The notes below the pieces were generated by a model. The model was given only the letters and a program-made list of their open reading frames with translations. It made no database searches and was not told the DNA's origin. Positions 29,895 to 39,021 of a stretch of 64,000 nt of DNA are shown piece by piece. This stretch comes from Flammeovirga yaeyamensis (GTDB taxonomy: Bacteria > Bacteroidota > Bacteroidia > Cytophagales > Flammeovirgaceae), in assembly GCF_018736045.1 (NCBI RefSeq), contig NZ_CP076133.1, positions 620,001 through 684,000 on the forward strand. Reading direction: 5' to 3'. The position numbers and the translations under genes were made by a program. Positions within the stretch are counted from its first letter, which is position 1. Each line of letters starts with the position of its first letter.

Positions 29895-31496
29895 ATGACC
29901 GCACAAGAAGCTTTTGACAATCTAGATCCTCAGGGTTGGGCACAACAACCCGCACATGTAAGACTTCATCTTTTAGAAGACGTAAGAGACCGAATGCGTT
30001 TGTTCGCAAAAGATCTTGCTCGAGAAGATGGAATAATGAAAAACGGACTGATCGGGGAAGATTTATACACAGAAGGTATGAACCTTATTGCGACTGTTGT
30101 CCCCGTGGCAAATACGCTTACGGCCTGTATTCATTTGTACGAGAACATCATAAAAGGACACATGCCGTCACCCGAAAAAATCACAAAAATCAATGATCAA
30201 ATTTATGATATTGAAGTCAAGCCTTTGGATGCGAAAGATAGATTGATGGCGGCGAGTCAGAAAATGCATTTAAGAGTGAAAGGAGAGCCCAAACAAGTGA
30301 ATCCAATGGATAAACCTGCAGGAATTATAGCGGTATCGGGTGCAGGAAATTACAGTAGTTCCTTGGAAATGGTGAAAGCAATGTTTTTAGAAAATAAAGC
30401 GGTAATCCATAAACCACATCAACTGAATGCAAAAACTGACGAGGTTTGGGAAAAGATATTTGAACCATTGATAGAAGCGAAAGCGATCGCGTTTATTGAT
30501 CATACCGAGGGCAGGGCAATGACTACTCTCGAAGGGTTGGATAAAATATACTTTACTGGGTCAACAGCTGTAGCAAAAGCAATTGATGCGGCATCAAGCA
30601 CTCCTCTTGTATCCGAGTGTGGAGGTAACAACCCTTGTATTATTGTACCGGGTGATCAACCATGGTCAAAGAAAGAAATTGAGCATCAGGCCATTCAGAT
30701 TGCCACTATTTCTAAACTAAATGGAGGGGCAGTATGTGGAAGAATTCAAACCTTAGTGACATCTAAAAATTGGTCGCAAAGAGAAGAGTTTTTGGATGCA
30801 CTCGAAAAGGCAATTGAAGAACAAACTCCAGCAGCAGGAACCTATTATCCTGGATCAGATAAAGTATTAGAGAAATTTATGTCGTTTTATCCAGAAGCTA
30901 AAGTGATTAAGCCAGAAGGAGGAAAATATAAAAGCGGAGATTTTGTGGTGATCAGAGATATAGAGCAAGATAGTTTTGCTGTTAAGAACGAAGCCTTTTG
31001 TCAGATTATTGATGAAGTGGCTTTGGATGTTCCATCAAATGCTGAAGAGTTTTTACCTCATGCTGTAGAATTTTGTAATACTAAATTATTAGGCACTTTG
31101 GGTAGCTGCATATTAATTGATGAAAAAACGAAGAAACATCATAAAACAGCTCTAGATTTAGCAGTGACGGATATGAAATACGGTGCAGTAACTGTCAATA
31201 CAATGCCGCCATTAGTTTTCTTGAGCCCTTATTTAACTTGGGGTGGTAACGAAGAAGGAAAAGAGTTTGTTTCGGGTATCGGTAACTTTGGAAATGCTTA
31301 TTGTTTCGAAAACATTGAAAAATCTATTTTAGAAGATCAGTTTGTTTCCATGGGACATATGATGAACACCAGTAAAAAAGCCTTTGAGCATTTAGGTACT
31401 AACATGGCTGATTTTGCCATGCGTCCTTCATGGGGAAAACTAACGAAGATGTTGGGAACAACTGTGGTGGATAATTTGAAGGGGAAGGATTTTTAA
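29895..31496 (+). CDS. Aldehyde dehydrogenase superfamily protein
   Basis: 533 aa NAD(P)-dependent aldehyde oxidising enzyme, cytoplasmic. Seen: PAGIIAVSGAGNYSSSLEMV (Rossmann part), YFTGSTAVAKAI, SECGGNNP with the general-base Glu, and GGAVCGRIQTL with catalytic Cys281. The C-terminal 60 residues are an extension beyond the usual end. Substrate unknown. It lies 114 nt after the AraC gene, with its own upstream space. Confidence 0.88.
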   Translation: MTAQEAFDNLDPQGWAQQPAHVRLHLLEDVRDRMRLFAKDLAREDGIMKNGLIGEDLYTEGMNLIATVVPVANTLTACIHLYENIIKGHMPSPEKITKINDQIYDIEVKPLDAKDRLMAASQKMHLRVKGEPKQVNPMDKPAGIIAVSGAGNYSSSLEMVKAMFLENKAVIHKPHQLNAKTDEVWEKIFEPLIEAKAIAFIDHTEGRAMTTLEGLDKIYFTGSTAVAKAIDAASSTPLVSECGGNNPCIIVPGDQPWSKKEIEHQAIQIATISKLNGGAVCGRIQTLVTSKNWSQREEFLDALEKAIEEQTPAAGTYYPGSDKVLEKFMSFYPEAKVIKPEGGKYKSGDFVVIRDIEQDSFAVKNEAFCQIIDEVALDVPSNAEEFLPHAVEFCNTKLLGTLGSCILIDEKTKKHHKTALDLAVTDMKYGAVTVNTMPPLVFLSPYLTWGGNEEGKEFVSGIGNFGNAYCFENIEKSILEDQFVSMGHMMNTSKKAFEHLGTNMADFAMRPSWGKLTKMLGTTVVDNLKGKDF

Positions 31497-31534
31497 TCGA
31501 ATAATTAAAAGATAGATAGTCTAAAGTATTAATT

Positions 31535-31567
31535 ACCTAGTTTAAATTTATTAGACTAGGTTTTTAT
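31535..31567 (+). terminator. Probable terminator after the aldehyde dehydrogenase
   Basis: ACCTAGT (31535-31541) and ACTAGGT (31555-31561) form a 7-bp stem followed by TTTTTATTT. Confidence 0.7.
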
Positions 31568-31633
31568 TTATTTAGATGACTATAAAATGGTTAGTTGTTT
31601 TCAAGTTTAATAGATAAGTTTTTTTTGTTGTCA

Positions 31634-31693
31634 AATTTTACAATAACACTGTTGTAATATACAATTTTGTTGGTTTTGAAATGCCCAATTTTG
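31634..31693 (+). promoter_or_regulatory. Regulon element copy 1 (before the DUF1254 gene)
   Basis: 34-bp element 31634-31667, beginning AATTTTACAATAACACTGTT and ending TACAATTT, then exactly 21 nt, then TTTTG (31689-31693). TTACAA-type half-sites are 21 bp apart. Four other copies with the same spacings lie within 9 kb. The nAnnTTTG box fits a Bacteroidota -7 element about 30 nt before the start codon. Confidence 0.8.
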
Positions 31694-31722
31694 CAGAGTA
31701 TTAAAACAATAAAAAAGACAAA

Positions 31723-33144
31723 ATGAAAATTTCAAACCATTACAAAATCATAGGCTTCTTAGCCTTCTTATGTGCATTAATCTTTGCTTATAAAACTCCT
31801 CAAAAGGAAGTGATTAATGAGTTGACAATATCAAATGATAATCAAGAGGAAGCTATAAAATTAGCAAAATGGGCCATGCCAATGGTTTCCTTCTTTTCAC
31901 AAAAAGAAGCGAATAAACGAGATATGGGAGCCCTTTCAAATCAGATTTTATATTGGTCGAAACCTTTTGATCATAATAATAAAATTCTAACCCCAAATGA
32001 TGTTGTATTATATATTTCTACTTCAATAGAAACATTTAATGGACCCATGGTATTAGAAATACCAAAGGAAGAAGAAAATATAGGTTTATTTGGTTCCATC
32101 CTAGATCCATTTATGGTTCCTTTAGAAGATATTGGAGGTGCAAATGGTATTGATAAAGGTATAGGGGCTAAGTTATTGATCACTCCTCCAAATTATGATA
32201 AGGCAATCTCATCAGAATACAAACAAATACACAGTGAGCATTTTAATACTGTTGCAGGCATTAGAATCACTCCAAAATCATTTGATGAAAAAGATTTGAA
32301 AGATGCTATCGATTTTATTCATAAAATGAAATTGTATCCTTTGGGTTCTCATCAAGAAACAATTTTTGTTGATGGAGGAAACAAACCCTATGATCCCACT
32401 CCAAAATATGATGAAACTTTCTTCCAATGGGTAGATCATTATATCCAAACGGAAAATCATAAGACAATAGATTCTACTTTTATTCAGAAAATGGAAGTAG
32501 TAGGAATCAAGAAAGACAAGGAGTTTTTTCCAGATGATTCTCATAAAAATATAGCCGTTAAAGTCAAAAATGAACTTCAGGAAGGTTTTAGGAATATAGG
32601 GAATCAATTTTTTCCTAACTCAAATTGGACCACACCTGTAGACCCAGTTGAGCCAGCAACACAATTTACATATGTAGATGAAAATGGAAATTATCATTGG
32701 GAAACAAGGGCTCAGACTTTCCATTGGGCTATTTGGGCACCTAAACATTTAGGTAAAGAAACTTTCTACTTGGTAGGTCAAAAAGATGATAAAAATGATG
32801 TGTTGTCAAGCCAACAAACTTATAGCTTAACAGTTCCTGCCAATGTACCTGCAAGACAATTCTGGTCGGTAAATGTATATGAATTAGAAACAGGAGGAAC
32901 ATTCTTTAGTGATGTTGAAAAGGTAGCTATTTCATCCTTAAACGAAGATTTATTAGAAAATGAAGACGGATCGGTAACCTTAACTTTTGGTCCCAATTGT
33001 CCAGAAGGATACCCCTTATCAAACCATGTCCCAACTGTAGGAAATGGTACTTGGTTCACATTATTTAGATGGTATGCTCCATCACCAGAACTTTTCTCAA
33101 AAGATTCCGATAGATGGACTTTAGGTGACTTTAAAAAATTATAA
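31723..33144 (+). CDS. DUF1254/DUF1214 protein, exported
   Basis: 473 aa with an N-terminal membrane/signal segment (IIGFLAFLCALIFAY). The DUF1254 part (about residues 60-180: ILTPNDVVLYISTSIETFNG, PMVLEIP) is followed by DUF1214 at the C-terminus (ARQFWSVNVYELETGGTFFS, NEDGSVTLTFGP, GTWFTLFRWYAPSPELF). The function of this widespread pair is not established. It is the first gene of the five-promoter cluster and is followed by a remnant of a similar gene and a terminator. Confidence 0.88.
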   Translation: MKISNHYKIIGFLAFLCALIFAYKTPQKEVINELTISNDNQEEAIKLAKWAMPMVSFFSQKEANKRDMGALSNQILYWSKPFDHNNKILTPNDVVLYISTSIETFNGPMVLEIPKEEENIGLFGSILDPFMVPLEDIGGANGIDKGIGAKLLITPPNYDKAISSEYKQIHSEHFNTVAGIRITPKSFDEKDLKDAIDFIHKMKLYPLGSHQETIFVDGGNKPYDPTPKYDETFFQWVDHYIQTENHKTIDSTFIQKMEVVGIKKDKEFFPDDSHKNIAVKVKNELQEGFRNIGNQFFPNSNWTTPVDPVEPATQFTYVDENGNYHWETRAQTFHWAIWAPKHLGKETFYLVGQKDDKNDVLSSQQTYSLTVPANVPARQFWSVNVYELETGGTFFSDVEKVAISSLNEDLLENEDGSVTLTFGPNCPEGYPLSNHVPTVGNGTWFTLFRWYAPSPELFSKDSDRWTLGDFKKL

Positions 33145-33149
33145 GCTTT

Positions 33150-33242
33150 TACAATTATTCTTTGAAGTATCAAGGTTATTTGATCCAAAAAACCTTTCAT
33201 AGAAAAACTTGGAGACCAAGTGAGATTCAATTGCTAAAGTAG
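33150..33242 (+). pseudogene. Remnant of a second DUF1214 C-terminus
   Basis: A frame of 30 codons reads YQGYLIQKTFHRKTWRPSEI then QLLK and TAG. This looks like the usual DUF1254/1214 protein ending (FFDKTWRPGDI-like), although the gene just upstream already has its own complete end. Probably what is left of a tandem duplicate. Confidence 0.5.
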
Positions 33243-33265
33243 CATCAAAATAAATTTATGATATC

Positions 33266-33302
33266 AATGTCCCTAGAATGAATGTTTTAGGGACATTTTT
33301 CT
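33266..33302 (+). terminator. Terminator after the DUF1254 gene
   Basis: AATGTCCCTA (33266-33275) pairs with TAGGGACATT (33288-33297), 12-nt loop, T run after it. Confidence 0.88.
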
Positions 33303-33331
33303 ATATAACAAATTGATAAAACTACTTCTCA

Positions 33332-33391
33332 TTTTTTACTATTGAACTGTTGTTATTTACAATTTTAAGATCAGTTAAAACCTCATTTTTG
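33332..33391 (+). promoter_or_regulatory. Regulon element copy 2 (before the outer-membrane protein operon)
   Basis: 34-bp element 33332-33365 beginning TTTTTTACTATTGAACTGTT and ending TACAATTT, then 21 nt, then TTTTG (33387-33391). The following start codon is about 110 nt downstream, so the mRNA would have a long leader. Confidence 0.85.
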
Positions 33392-33499
33392 TACTGTAAT
33401 CAATAACTAATTGTGGTCGACAACAAATAAGGCTTTGATGTAAAAAAGAACAAGAAAGTGATTTACCTCTTTCTTCGAATACGAATTAATCTTTCAATA

Positions 33500-34252
33500 A
33501 TGAAAACAATATCAATCTATTTTCTACTACTCATTAGTAGTATATCTATTTCTTTTGCACAAGGAAATGAAAACGATCCTCAATTTGATCGAGGAATAAT
33601 TGACCGAGTATTTATACCAAAGGGTCAATGGTTAGTTGGTGCAACATTTAATTATTCAGAACATAGCAATGACAATTACCAGATATTAATGTTGAAAAAT
33701 TGGGAAGGTAAAGGTCATAATATTAAAGTAAGTCCTTTCTTTGGGTATTTTTTAAAAGATAATTTGGCTTTAGGAGGGCGATTTACCTACGTCAGAAATG
33801 AACTAAATATTGATGAATTGCAATTTGATTTAGGCGATGATATTAATATTTCTATTGACGGAGTTTCTAATATGTCACATACCTATTATACCTCAATATT
33901 CATGAGAAACTATATTAGTTTAGGTAAAGGAAATCGCTTTGGGTTGTTTAATGAAACGAGTGTATCGTATGGTTATGGCCAATCGAAAAGTGTGAATATT
34001 CAATCAGGCCCACATGATGTTTATGGAGTTTATTCTACTTCTCATGAATTGAATATTGGAATGTCTCCAGGCATGGTTGCTTTTATTAATAACAATATAG
34101 CACTGGAGGTTAAAATGGATATTATTGGTTTTAATATGAAGACTACAGAACAAATTGAAAACCAAATCGATACAGGTTCTAGAAGAACAAGTAGTGCTAA
34201 TTTCGACATCGACATCTTCTCTTTAAACATTGGCTTAACTTTATTTATCTAA
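33500..34252 (+). CDS. Outer-membrane beta-barrel protein
   Basis: 250 aa from ATG 33500; an upstream GTG at 33458 is in frame but would put 14 charged residues before the signal peptide (MKTISIYFLLLISSISISFA). Alternating beta strands (WLVGATFNYSEH, NIKVSPFFGYFL, LALGGRFTYVRNE) and a final aromatic residue pattern (IDIFSLNIGLTLFI) fit a small porin-like barrel. Ligand unknown. The lipoprotein gene follows after 4 nt, so both form one operon. Confidence 0.75.
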   Translation: MKTISIYFLLLISSISISFAQGNENDPQFDRGIIDRVFIPKGQWLVGATFNYSEHSNDNYQILMLKNWEGKGHNIKVSPFFGYFLKDNLALGGRFTYVRNELNIDELQFDLGDDINISIDGVSNMSHTYYTSIFMRNYISLGKGNRFGLFNETSVSYGYGQSKSVNIQSGPHDVYGVYSTSHELNIGMSPGMVAFINNNIALEVKMDIIGFNMKTTEQIENQIDTGSRRTSSANFDIDIFSLNIGLTLFI

Positions 34253-34256
34253 ACTC

Positions 34257-35592
34257 ATGAAAAAATTATTTATAATTCTGATTTCAATTTTTGGTCTAAG
34301 TGCTTGTATCAAAAATGATGTTCCTTTTCCATATGTCTTTGGGGAAATATTTAGCTTAACCATAGAGGGACAAAATGGTCATTCATCTATATCAACAGAA
34401 AATCAAACTGTAGAAATTATTGTACCTTTTGGTACCGATAAATCACAGCTAAGTATTGCAGATTTTGAAATAACAGAAGGAGCGACGTGTTCTCCTGATA
34501 TAAATGAGGTGGAAGATTTTTCATCACCAGTAAAACTTACAATTTCTACTTATCAAGATTATGAGTGGACTGTTACCGTAATTGAAGATGATTTTGAAAT
34601 AGATTTTCATCAATTTAAAATCAAAGGACAAACTTCATCTGAAATAGAGATAGATCGTCGAAGAATTGAAGTAATTATTCCTGATTCTTTAGAAATTAAA
34701 AATCTATCAGTGATATCATTTGATTATGCTCCAAAAGAAATAATCGTTTCTCCAAACCCATCAGAAGTTCATGACTTTTCATCACCAGTAAGTTTCTTCT
34801 TTGATGATATAGAATGGATCGTTGAGGTACAATATGAAGATGATGAAATAGAAGAAGAAATAGACGGGAATCAAATTCTTTATTCTGATTTTCAGAAATG
34901 GTATTATGGAGGACGAAAGGCAAATGAATCTTCAGATAAAAGAAAATTCTACCTTCCTGGAGAAAACTTTGATGATACCCCATGGAGAACAGGTGATGTT
35001 GGCGCTGCTGACTTATTCCTCCCTGCTTCGGTAAAAACGGTAAAATCCTTATCCCGATAAAGAAAATTATGAATACACGACGTTAAAGACCACATCCACA
35101 TTAGGTGTTATTGCAGCAGGATCGCTTTTCGTTGGAGATATTCAAGGGAGCGGAATGGCCAATGTAAAAACAGATTTTGGTATTCCATTTACAGATAAAC
35201 CCAAAAGTTTTACAACGTCGATACAGTATCTACCAGAGATGTATAATAATGATCTGGACAAGTGTGACATCTATGTTTTGCTACAAGTGAGAGAAGGTAG
35301 TGGTGATCAAGAAAAACGCTACAGATTGGCAACGGCATGGTTTAGATCGGATGAAACAATGCAAACTTTTGAGACCATTGATATTCCGTTTTTATATGGT
35401 AACCATAGTGATTTAAAGTCGTATATGCTTCCTTCTGAAAACAACGAAATGATGCCTGAACATGGGTTTGCACCAGAAGATGATACTCCAACACATATTA
35501 TAGTGGTTTATTCTTCAAGTTTTGATGGAGCGAATTTTAAAGGTGGTGTTGGAAGTGAATTAAGAGTAAAAGAATTTGAGTTAAAATATTAA
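34257..35592 (+). pseudogene. Surface lipoprotein with PCMD-like domain, frameshifted
   Basis: The first frame (34257-35060) encodes a lipoprotein (lipobox LSAC) with two repeated modules of about 90 residues (SLTIEGQ...FSSPVKLTIS and FKIKGQ...FSSPVSFFFD) and the start of a C-terminal domain (WYYGGRKA). It stops at 35058. The remainder continues in the +1 frame from about 35044 to 35592 (LGVIAAGSLFVGDIQGSGMA, IPFTDKPKSF, SSSFDGANFKGGVGSELRVK), matching a putative carbohydrate metabolism (PCMD) domain. One extra base or two missing bases in the 14-nt overlap 35044-35057 explains the break; a sequencing error is equally possible. Confidence 0.78.
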
Positions 35593-35632
35593 TTATAAAA
35601 TCACATTTCGCTCAACATCAATTTAGAAACAC

Positions 35633-35671
35633 AACTCTCCTAAAGTCATATTTAGGAGAGTTTATTTTTTT
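35633..35671. terminator. Terminator, bidirectional
   Basis: AACTCTCCTAAA (35633-35644) pairs perfectly with TTTAGGAGAGTT (35651-35662), 6-nt loop, T-rich on the right. It lies between the lipoprotein gene and the converging AraC gene. Confidence 0.9.
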
Positions 35672-36635
35672 AATTTCTGATTGCACTCGGCAAACAATCA
35701 AAATTCTTTTTAAAGCTTTTAGTAAAGTGGCTTTGATCATTAAACCCAAGAGATAAAGCGATATCAGTTAGTGAACGATCAGAAGATTCAAGTAAGCGAT
35801 ACGATTCATTCAACCTTTCCGCTAATAAATATTGATAAGGTGGCATGCCAAAGACTTTTTTAAAGTTGGCTCTTAACTTAGTAGGAGACATCGCAAACGT
35901 TTTACTAAGCATATCGATATCCGGCGGAGTATCAAGATTTTTTGATAATAACTCTCTAATAGCAAACAATTTACTGAGTTCCACATCAGGAATTCCGAAT
36001 TTCTCTTTATCATCGTGTCTCTTGTATAGTTGAACGAAAAAGTAAGTGCTTAATTCTATTGCTTTGGCAGAGATCAATCCTTTTTTACCCACTTCAAGTT
36101 TTTGATAAGAAAATATATCTTTGATTAATTTAGAGAAAGTGGGTGTCATACTTTCAAATAAAATCCAAGGTGATTGGTTAACGATAATTTCTTCTAATTT
36201 ATCCCATTTAGATTCTGCAAATTCCAACCATGCTTCTATAGGAATATGAACGGCCAACCATTTAATTTTTGTATTCTTTTTTAGTTGGATATTTTGCTCT
36301 GTATAGGTATTAAATAGCGTTGCACCATTTTCTTTTCCTTCTCCGATCGCGGTATCATTTTCACCGTGGGTGATATCAGATTCTAAAATGAAACGAAGAA
36401 CTACTGATTTCATCGCATTAGGCTTAATTGTCACATTGGTATCCACAGTTAATTTACCCTCAAATAGGACAATATGAATATCACCAAAAAACTTTATGAT
36501 TTCGTAGTTAAATAACTCGTTATTTGATTCATAATGGAAGCCTAAATCGGATATACTACCATTAGGAAAAGCTTTGTGTAATTCATCTAAAATATTACGC
36601 TTAGAATCAATAAAACTGAGTTCAATATTTCTCAT
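35670..36635 (-). CDS. AraC-family transcription regulator, candidate master of the local regulon
   Basis: 321 aa; an N-terminal sensing region (about 1-200) and a C-terminal double HTH (about 225-321) with MLSKTFAMSPTKLRANFKKV and IALSLGFNDQSHFTKSFKKN. It is the only DNA-binding regulator inside the cluster that carries five copies of a two-half-site element with 21-bp spacing, the spacing typical of AraC-type operators. Its own upstream region has no copy on its strand, but the divergent DUF2490 gene does. Confidence 0.92.
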   Translation of the reverse strand: MRNIELSFIDSKRNILDELHKAFPNGSISDLGFHYESNNELFNYEIIKFFGDIHIVLFEGKLTVDTNVTIKPNAMKSVVLRFILESDITHGENDTAIGEGKENGATLFNTYTEQNIQLKKNTKIKWLAVHIPIEAWLEFAESKWDKLEEIIVNQSPWILFESMTPTFSKLIKDIFSYQKLEVGKKGLISAKAIELSTYFFVQLYKRHDDKEKFGIPDVELSKLFAIRELLSKNLDTPPDIDMLSKTFAMSPTKLRANFKKVFGMPPYQYLLAERLNESYRLLESSDRSLTDIALSLGFNDQSHFTKSFKKNFDCLPSAIRN

Positions 36636-36782
36636 GTTGTCTAGTATAAAAGTAAAAAGTATAGGCCTATGGTGTATTCTGAAAAGCTTTTGACTTAAAG
36701 AAAATTTAAACTACTTAAATTCTATCAATTTAAAAACATAGTACTCATTAAAGACTTTAAGACCTATTATTAAAAGGTGTCA

Positions 36783-36842
36783 TTTTTTACCAAGGGCTTG
36801 TTATTTCATACAATTTGAAGATGTCCATAAAAGCGACTTTTG
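36783..36842 (+). promoter_or_regulatory. Regulon element copy 3 (before the DUF2490 gene)
   Basis: 34-bp element 36783-36816 beginning TTTTTTACCAAGGGCTTGTT and ending TACAATTT, then 21 nt, then TTTTG (36838-36842), 25 nt before the start codon. TTTTGCAGAGTA also matches copy 1. Confidence 0.85.
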
Positions 36843-36867
36843 CAGAGTACTAATTTCTTCAATAAAT

Positions 36868-37614
36868 ATGAAATCTATCCATTTTAAAATTTCTCTGCTG
36901 ATCATCTGTTATTTATTTATCAATAAAGTAAACGGACAAGATATTTCCACTCAAGACAATCTGACACAACAGATTTGGACAAGTTATAAAATGACTTCTA
37001 AGGTAAAAGAAAATACTTCTATAGCTGCTGAGTTTGGCTTTAGAACCATCTCTCCAAAAGCTTGGAATAGGTATTATGTAAACCCAAGTGTTAGTTTTTC
37101 ATTACCCAAAATTATGTTTAAAAAACTGCAATATAAAGAGTCTTTATTTGGGGGAATGTCAGTGTTTTTTACAGATAATAATGAAGTTGCCAACCGATTA
37201 GAGTTAAGACCCTATCAGGGATATGCCTTAGATTGGCCCAATTGGCCACGATTAAGATTAAGACATTCTCTAAAATTTGAAGAAAGATTCGAACTGAATA
37301 CCAGTAATTGGAAAAACGATTTTGGCTTTCGTTTTCGATATTTATTGGAACTGAATTTACAACTTCAAGGAGATGTCTTCCAGGAGGCAAAAGGGATTTA
37401 TTTTCCCATTTCAGCAGAATTCTTTTGGAATTTGGTGGGGACGAAACAATTTAATGATGTGGTGAGGACTAATGTTGGAATTGGATCTGTATTGTCTAAA
37501 AATTGGAGAGGAGAAATTAAAGTAGGATATAATTATTCACGAGATACAATTGTAGAAGATTTTAAGACAAACGATATCATTTATCAAGCTAGATTATTTT
37601 TTACCATTCCATAA
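36868..37614 (+). CDS. DUF2490 outer-membrane protein
   Basis: 248 aa with signal peptide (LLIICYLFINKVNGQ). The sequence has repeated amphipathic strands and the DUF2490 pattern WTSYKMTSKVKENTSIAAEF, RLRLRHSLKFEERFEL and a final strand QARLFFTIP. The family is a predicted outer-membrane barrel of unknown role. Single-gene transcript between regulon element 3 and a terminator. Confidence 0.82.
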   Translation: MKSIHFKISLLIICYLFINKVNGQDISTQDNLTQQIWTSYKMTSKVKENTSIAAEFGFRTISPKAWNRYYVNPSVSFSLPKIMFKKLQYKESLFGGMSVFFTDNNEVANRLELRPYQGYALDWPNWPRLRLRHSLKFEERFELNTSNWKNDFGFRFRYLLELNLQLQGDVFQEAKGIYFPISAEFFWNLVGTKQFNDVVRTNVGIGSVLSKNWRGEIKVGYNYSRDTIVEDFKTNDIIYQARLFFTIP

Positions 37615-37640
37615 ATATCAAATCATAACAATGTTGTGAT

Positions 37641-37678
37641 ACGCCTCTAGAGATAGATTTTCTAGGGGCGTTTTTTTA
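37641..37678 (+). terminator. Terminator after the DUF2490 gene
   Basis: ACGCCTCTAGA (37641-37651) pairs with TCTAGGGGCGT (37661-37671, one GT pair), followed by TTTTTT. Confidence 0.9.
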
Positions 37679-37717
37679 TTTGTATTTAATGATCAAATAA
37701 AAAAATGAAGAATGTTA

Positions 37718-37777
37718 TTTTTTACAATACCCTTGTTGTTTTCTACAATTTATTGCCTCACCAACCCACTACTTTTG
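37718..37777 (+). promoter_or_regulatory. Regulon element copy 4 (before the short DUF1254 gene)
   Basis: 34-bp element 37718-37751 beginning TTTTTTACAATACCCTTGTT and ending TACAATTT, then 21 nt, then TTTTG (37773-37777) inside a perfect TACTTTTG -7 box. Confidence 0.88.
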
Positions 37778-37811
37778 TAATGTAATAATTAATCAAATCA
37801 ATCTATAAACA

Positions 37812-38954
37812 ATGAAAACAATGAAAACAATGAAAAACAATCCGATCGTTAAAGTTTATGCTAGAATAAAAAAATACTCTGTAATTATGTTTACTTTAGT
37901 AATTATCTCCATCATTTTTGGCAATGCTGTTAAGGCGCAAGATAATGTGCCTGCCCATAGAGTTCAAGAATATATTCATTGGTATCCCGCCATTAAGCAA
38001 ATAGAAATGAGAGATACTTGGGCGGAGAATCACAAACCAGGGGAATGGCAAATTACCGGTATGGTTACCGCCAAAGATAAAACAGTAATTACTCCTCAAG
38101 CGGATGTAAATTATGCTTATTCTTGGTTCAATATTTCAGAAGAACCTGTGGTCATAAATATGCCTGAGTATCATTTATATTATTCAGTAAGTATTTTTGA
38201 TATGAATCATTTCAGTCAAGTGGTTATTGCTCCTAAAAAGGCAGTTGTGATCCGTTTACCTCATCAAAAAAGTCCTATTGAGGATGCACATGAGATCGTT
38301 TTGGCAACCAACCAAGGTTTAGCTTTTGCGAGACAAGTGGTGGTTAATAATGAAGCTGAAGTAATTGAGCTATCTAAAAATATCACTATCGATGGGAAAC
38401 AAGGTGATAAGCCATTTATTGTCCCAGAATTTACTGATGAGGTAAAAGATGCTGGCGATAAAATTATTCAGGAATATGCCATGAAAGTGCAAAATGCGAG
38501 AAAACTTTTTGGTTCAACCTATGATGGTGTTGGCGATTTAGATAGAGCTGCCGGTGTATTTTTAGGCCAATTAGGAACGGAAGCCTATGTGGTTGATTAT
38601 GCACAATATGTAAAAGACCAAAATGGTGAAATCCTAAATGGTCAAGATAGTTATGAAATTGTAGTGCCTATGACTTCTTTGATGAAGAACGATACAGGTT
38701 ATTGGTCGTTGACCCTATACAATATGGAGGATAGATATTTGATCGAAAACCCTCAAAATAAATATGTAGTAAGTTCTTACAATGCTGTTGCTGATGAGGA
38801 CGGTATTATCAGATTAAGAATAAATCCTACGGGTGAGGGCGTGAATGGTATACCTACAAATGGGAATACTTTCTACGGAGTGTTCAGGGTGTATGAGCCA
38901 GAAATGGGCGTTGAATTCCCTGAAATCAATAAGGTAGAAAATAAAAGTAAATAA
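37812..38954 (+). CDS. DUF1254/DUF1214 protein, exported, shorter paralogue
   Basis: 380 aa with a signal segment (MFTLVIISIIFGNAVKAQ). DUF1254-like: VITPQADVNYAYSWFNISEE, PVVINMPEYHLYYSVSIFD. DUF1214-like: GYWSLTLYNMEDRYLIENP and IRLRINPTGEG. It is about 90 residues shorter than the protein at 31723. The N-terminus repeats MKTMKTMK, so three in-frame ATGs compete as start; the third (Met7) lies closest to the hydrophobic part. First gene of an operon with 39022 and 39627. Confidence 0.85.
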   Translation: MKTMKTMKNNPIVKVYARIKKYSVIMFTLVIISIIFGNAVKAQDNVPAHRVQEYIHWYPAIKQIEMRDTWAENHKPGEWQITGMVTAKDKTVITPQADVNYAYSWFNISEEPVVINMPEYHLYYSVSIFDMNHFSQVVIAPKKAVVIRLPHQKSPIEDAHEIVLATNQGLAFARQVVVNNEAEVIELSKNITIDGKQGDKPFIVPEFTDEVKDAGDKIIQEYAMKVQNARKLFGSTYDGVGDLDRAAGVFLGQLGTEAYVVDYAQYVKDQNGEILNGQDSYEIVVPMTSLMKNDTGYWSLTLYNMEDRYLIENPQNKYVVSSYNAVADEDGIIRLRINPTGEGVNGIPTNGNTFYGVFRVYEPEMGVEFPEINKVENKSK

Positions 38955-38966
38955 TCTCAAGTAATA

Positions 38967-38990
38967 AGTGGCGGGTTTAGGCTCGCCACT
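38967..38990 (+). other. Intercistronic hairpin
   Basis: AGTGGCG (38967-38973) and CGCCACT (38984-38990) form a 7-bp GC-rich stem with a 10-nt loop, without a T run. It may be a partial attenuator or an RNA-processing signal between 37812-38954 and the next gene. Confidence 0.45.
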
Positions 38991-39021
38991 ACAATCATTC
39001 AATCTTTAATTCTCATTTACT

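Noticed and set aside
36661-36670. ATAGGCCTAT palindrome upstream of the AraC gene as an operator
   Set aside because: Only 10 bp and no second copy found; too short to support.
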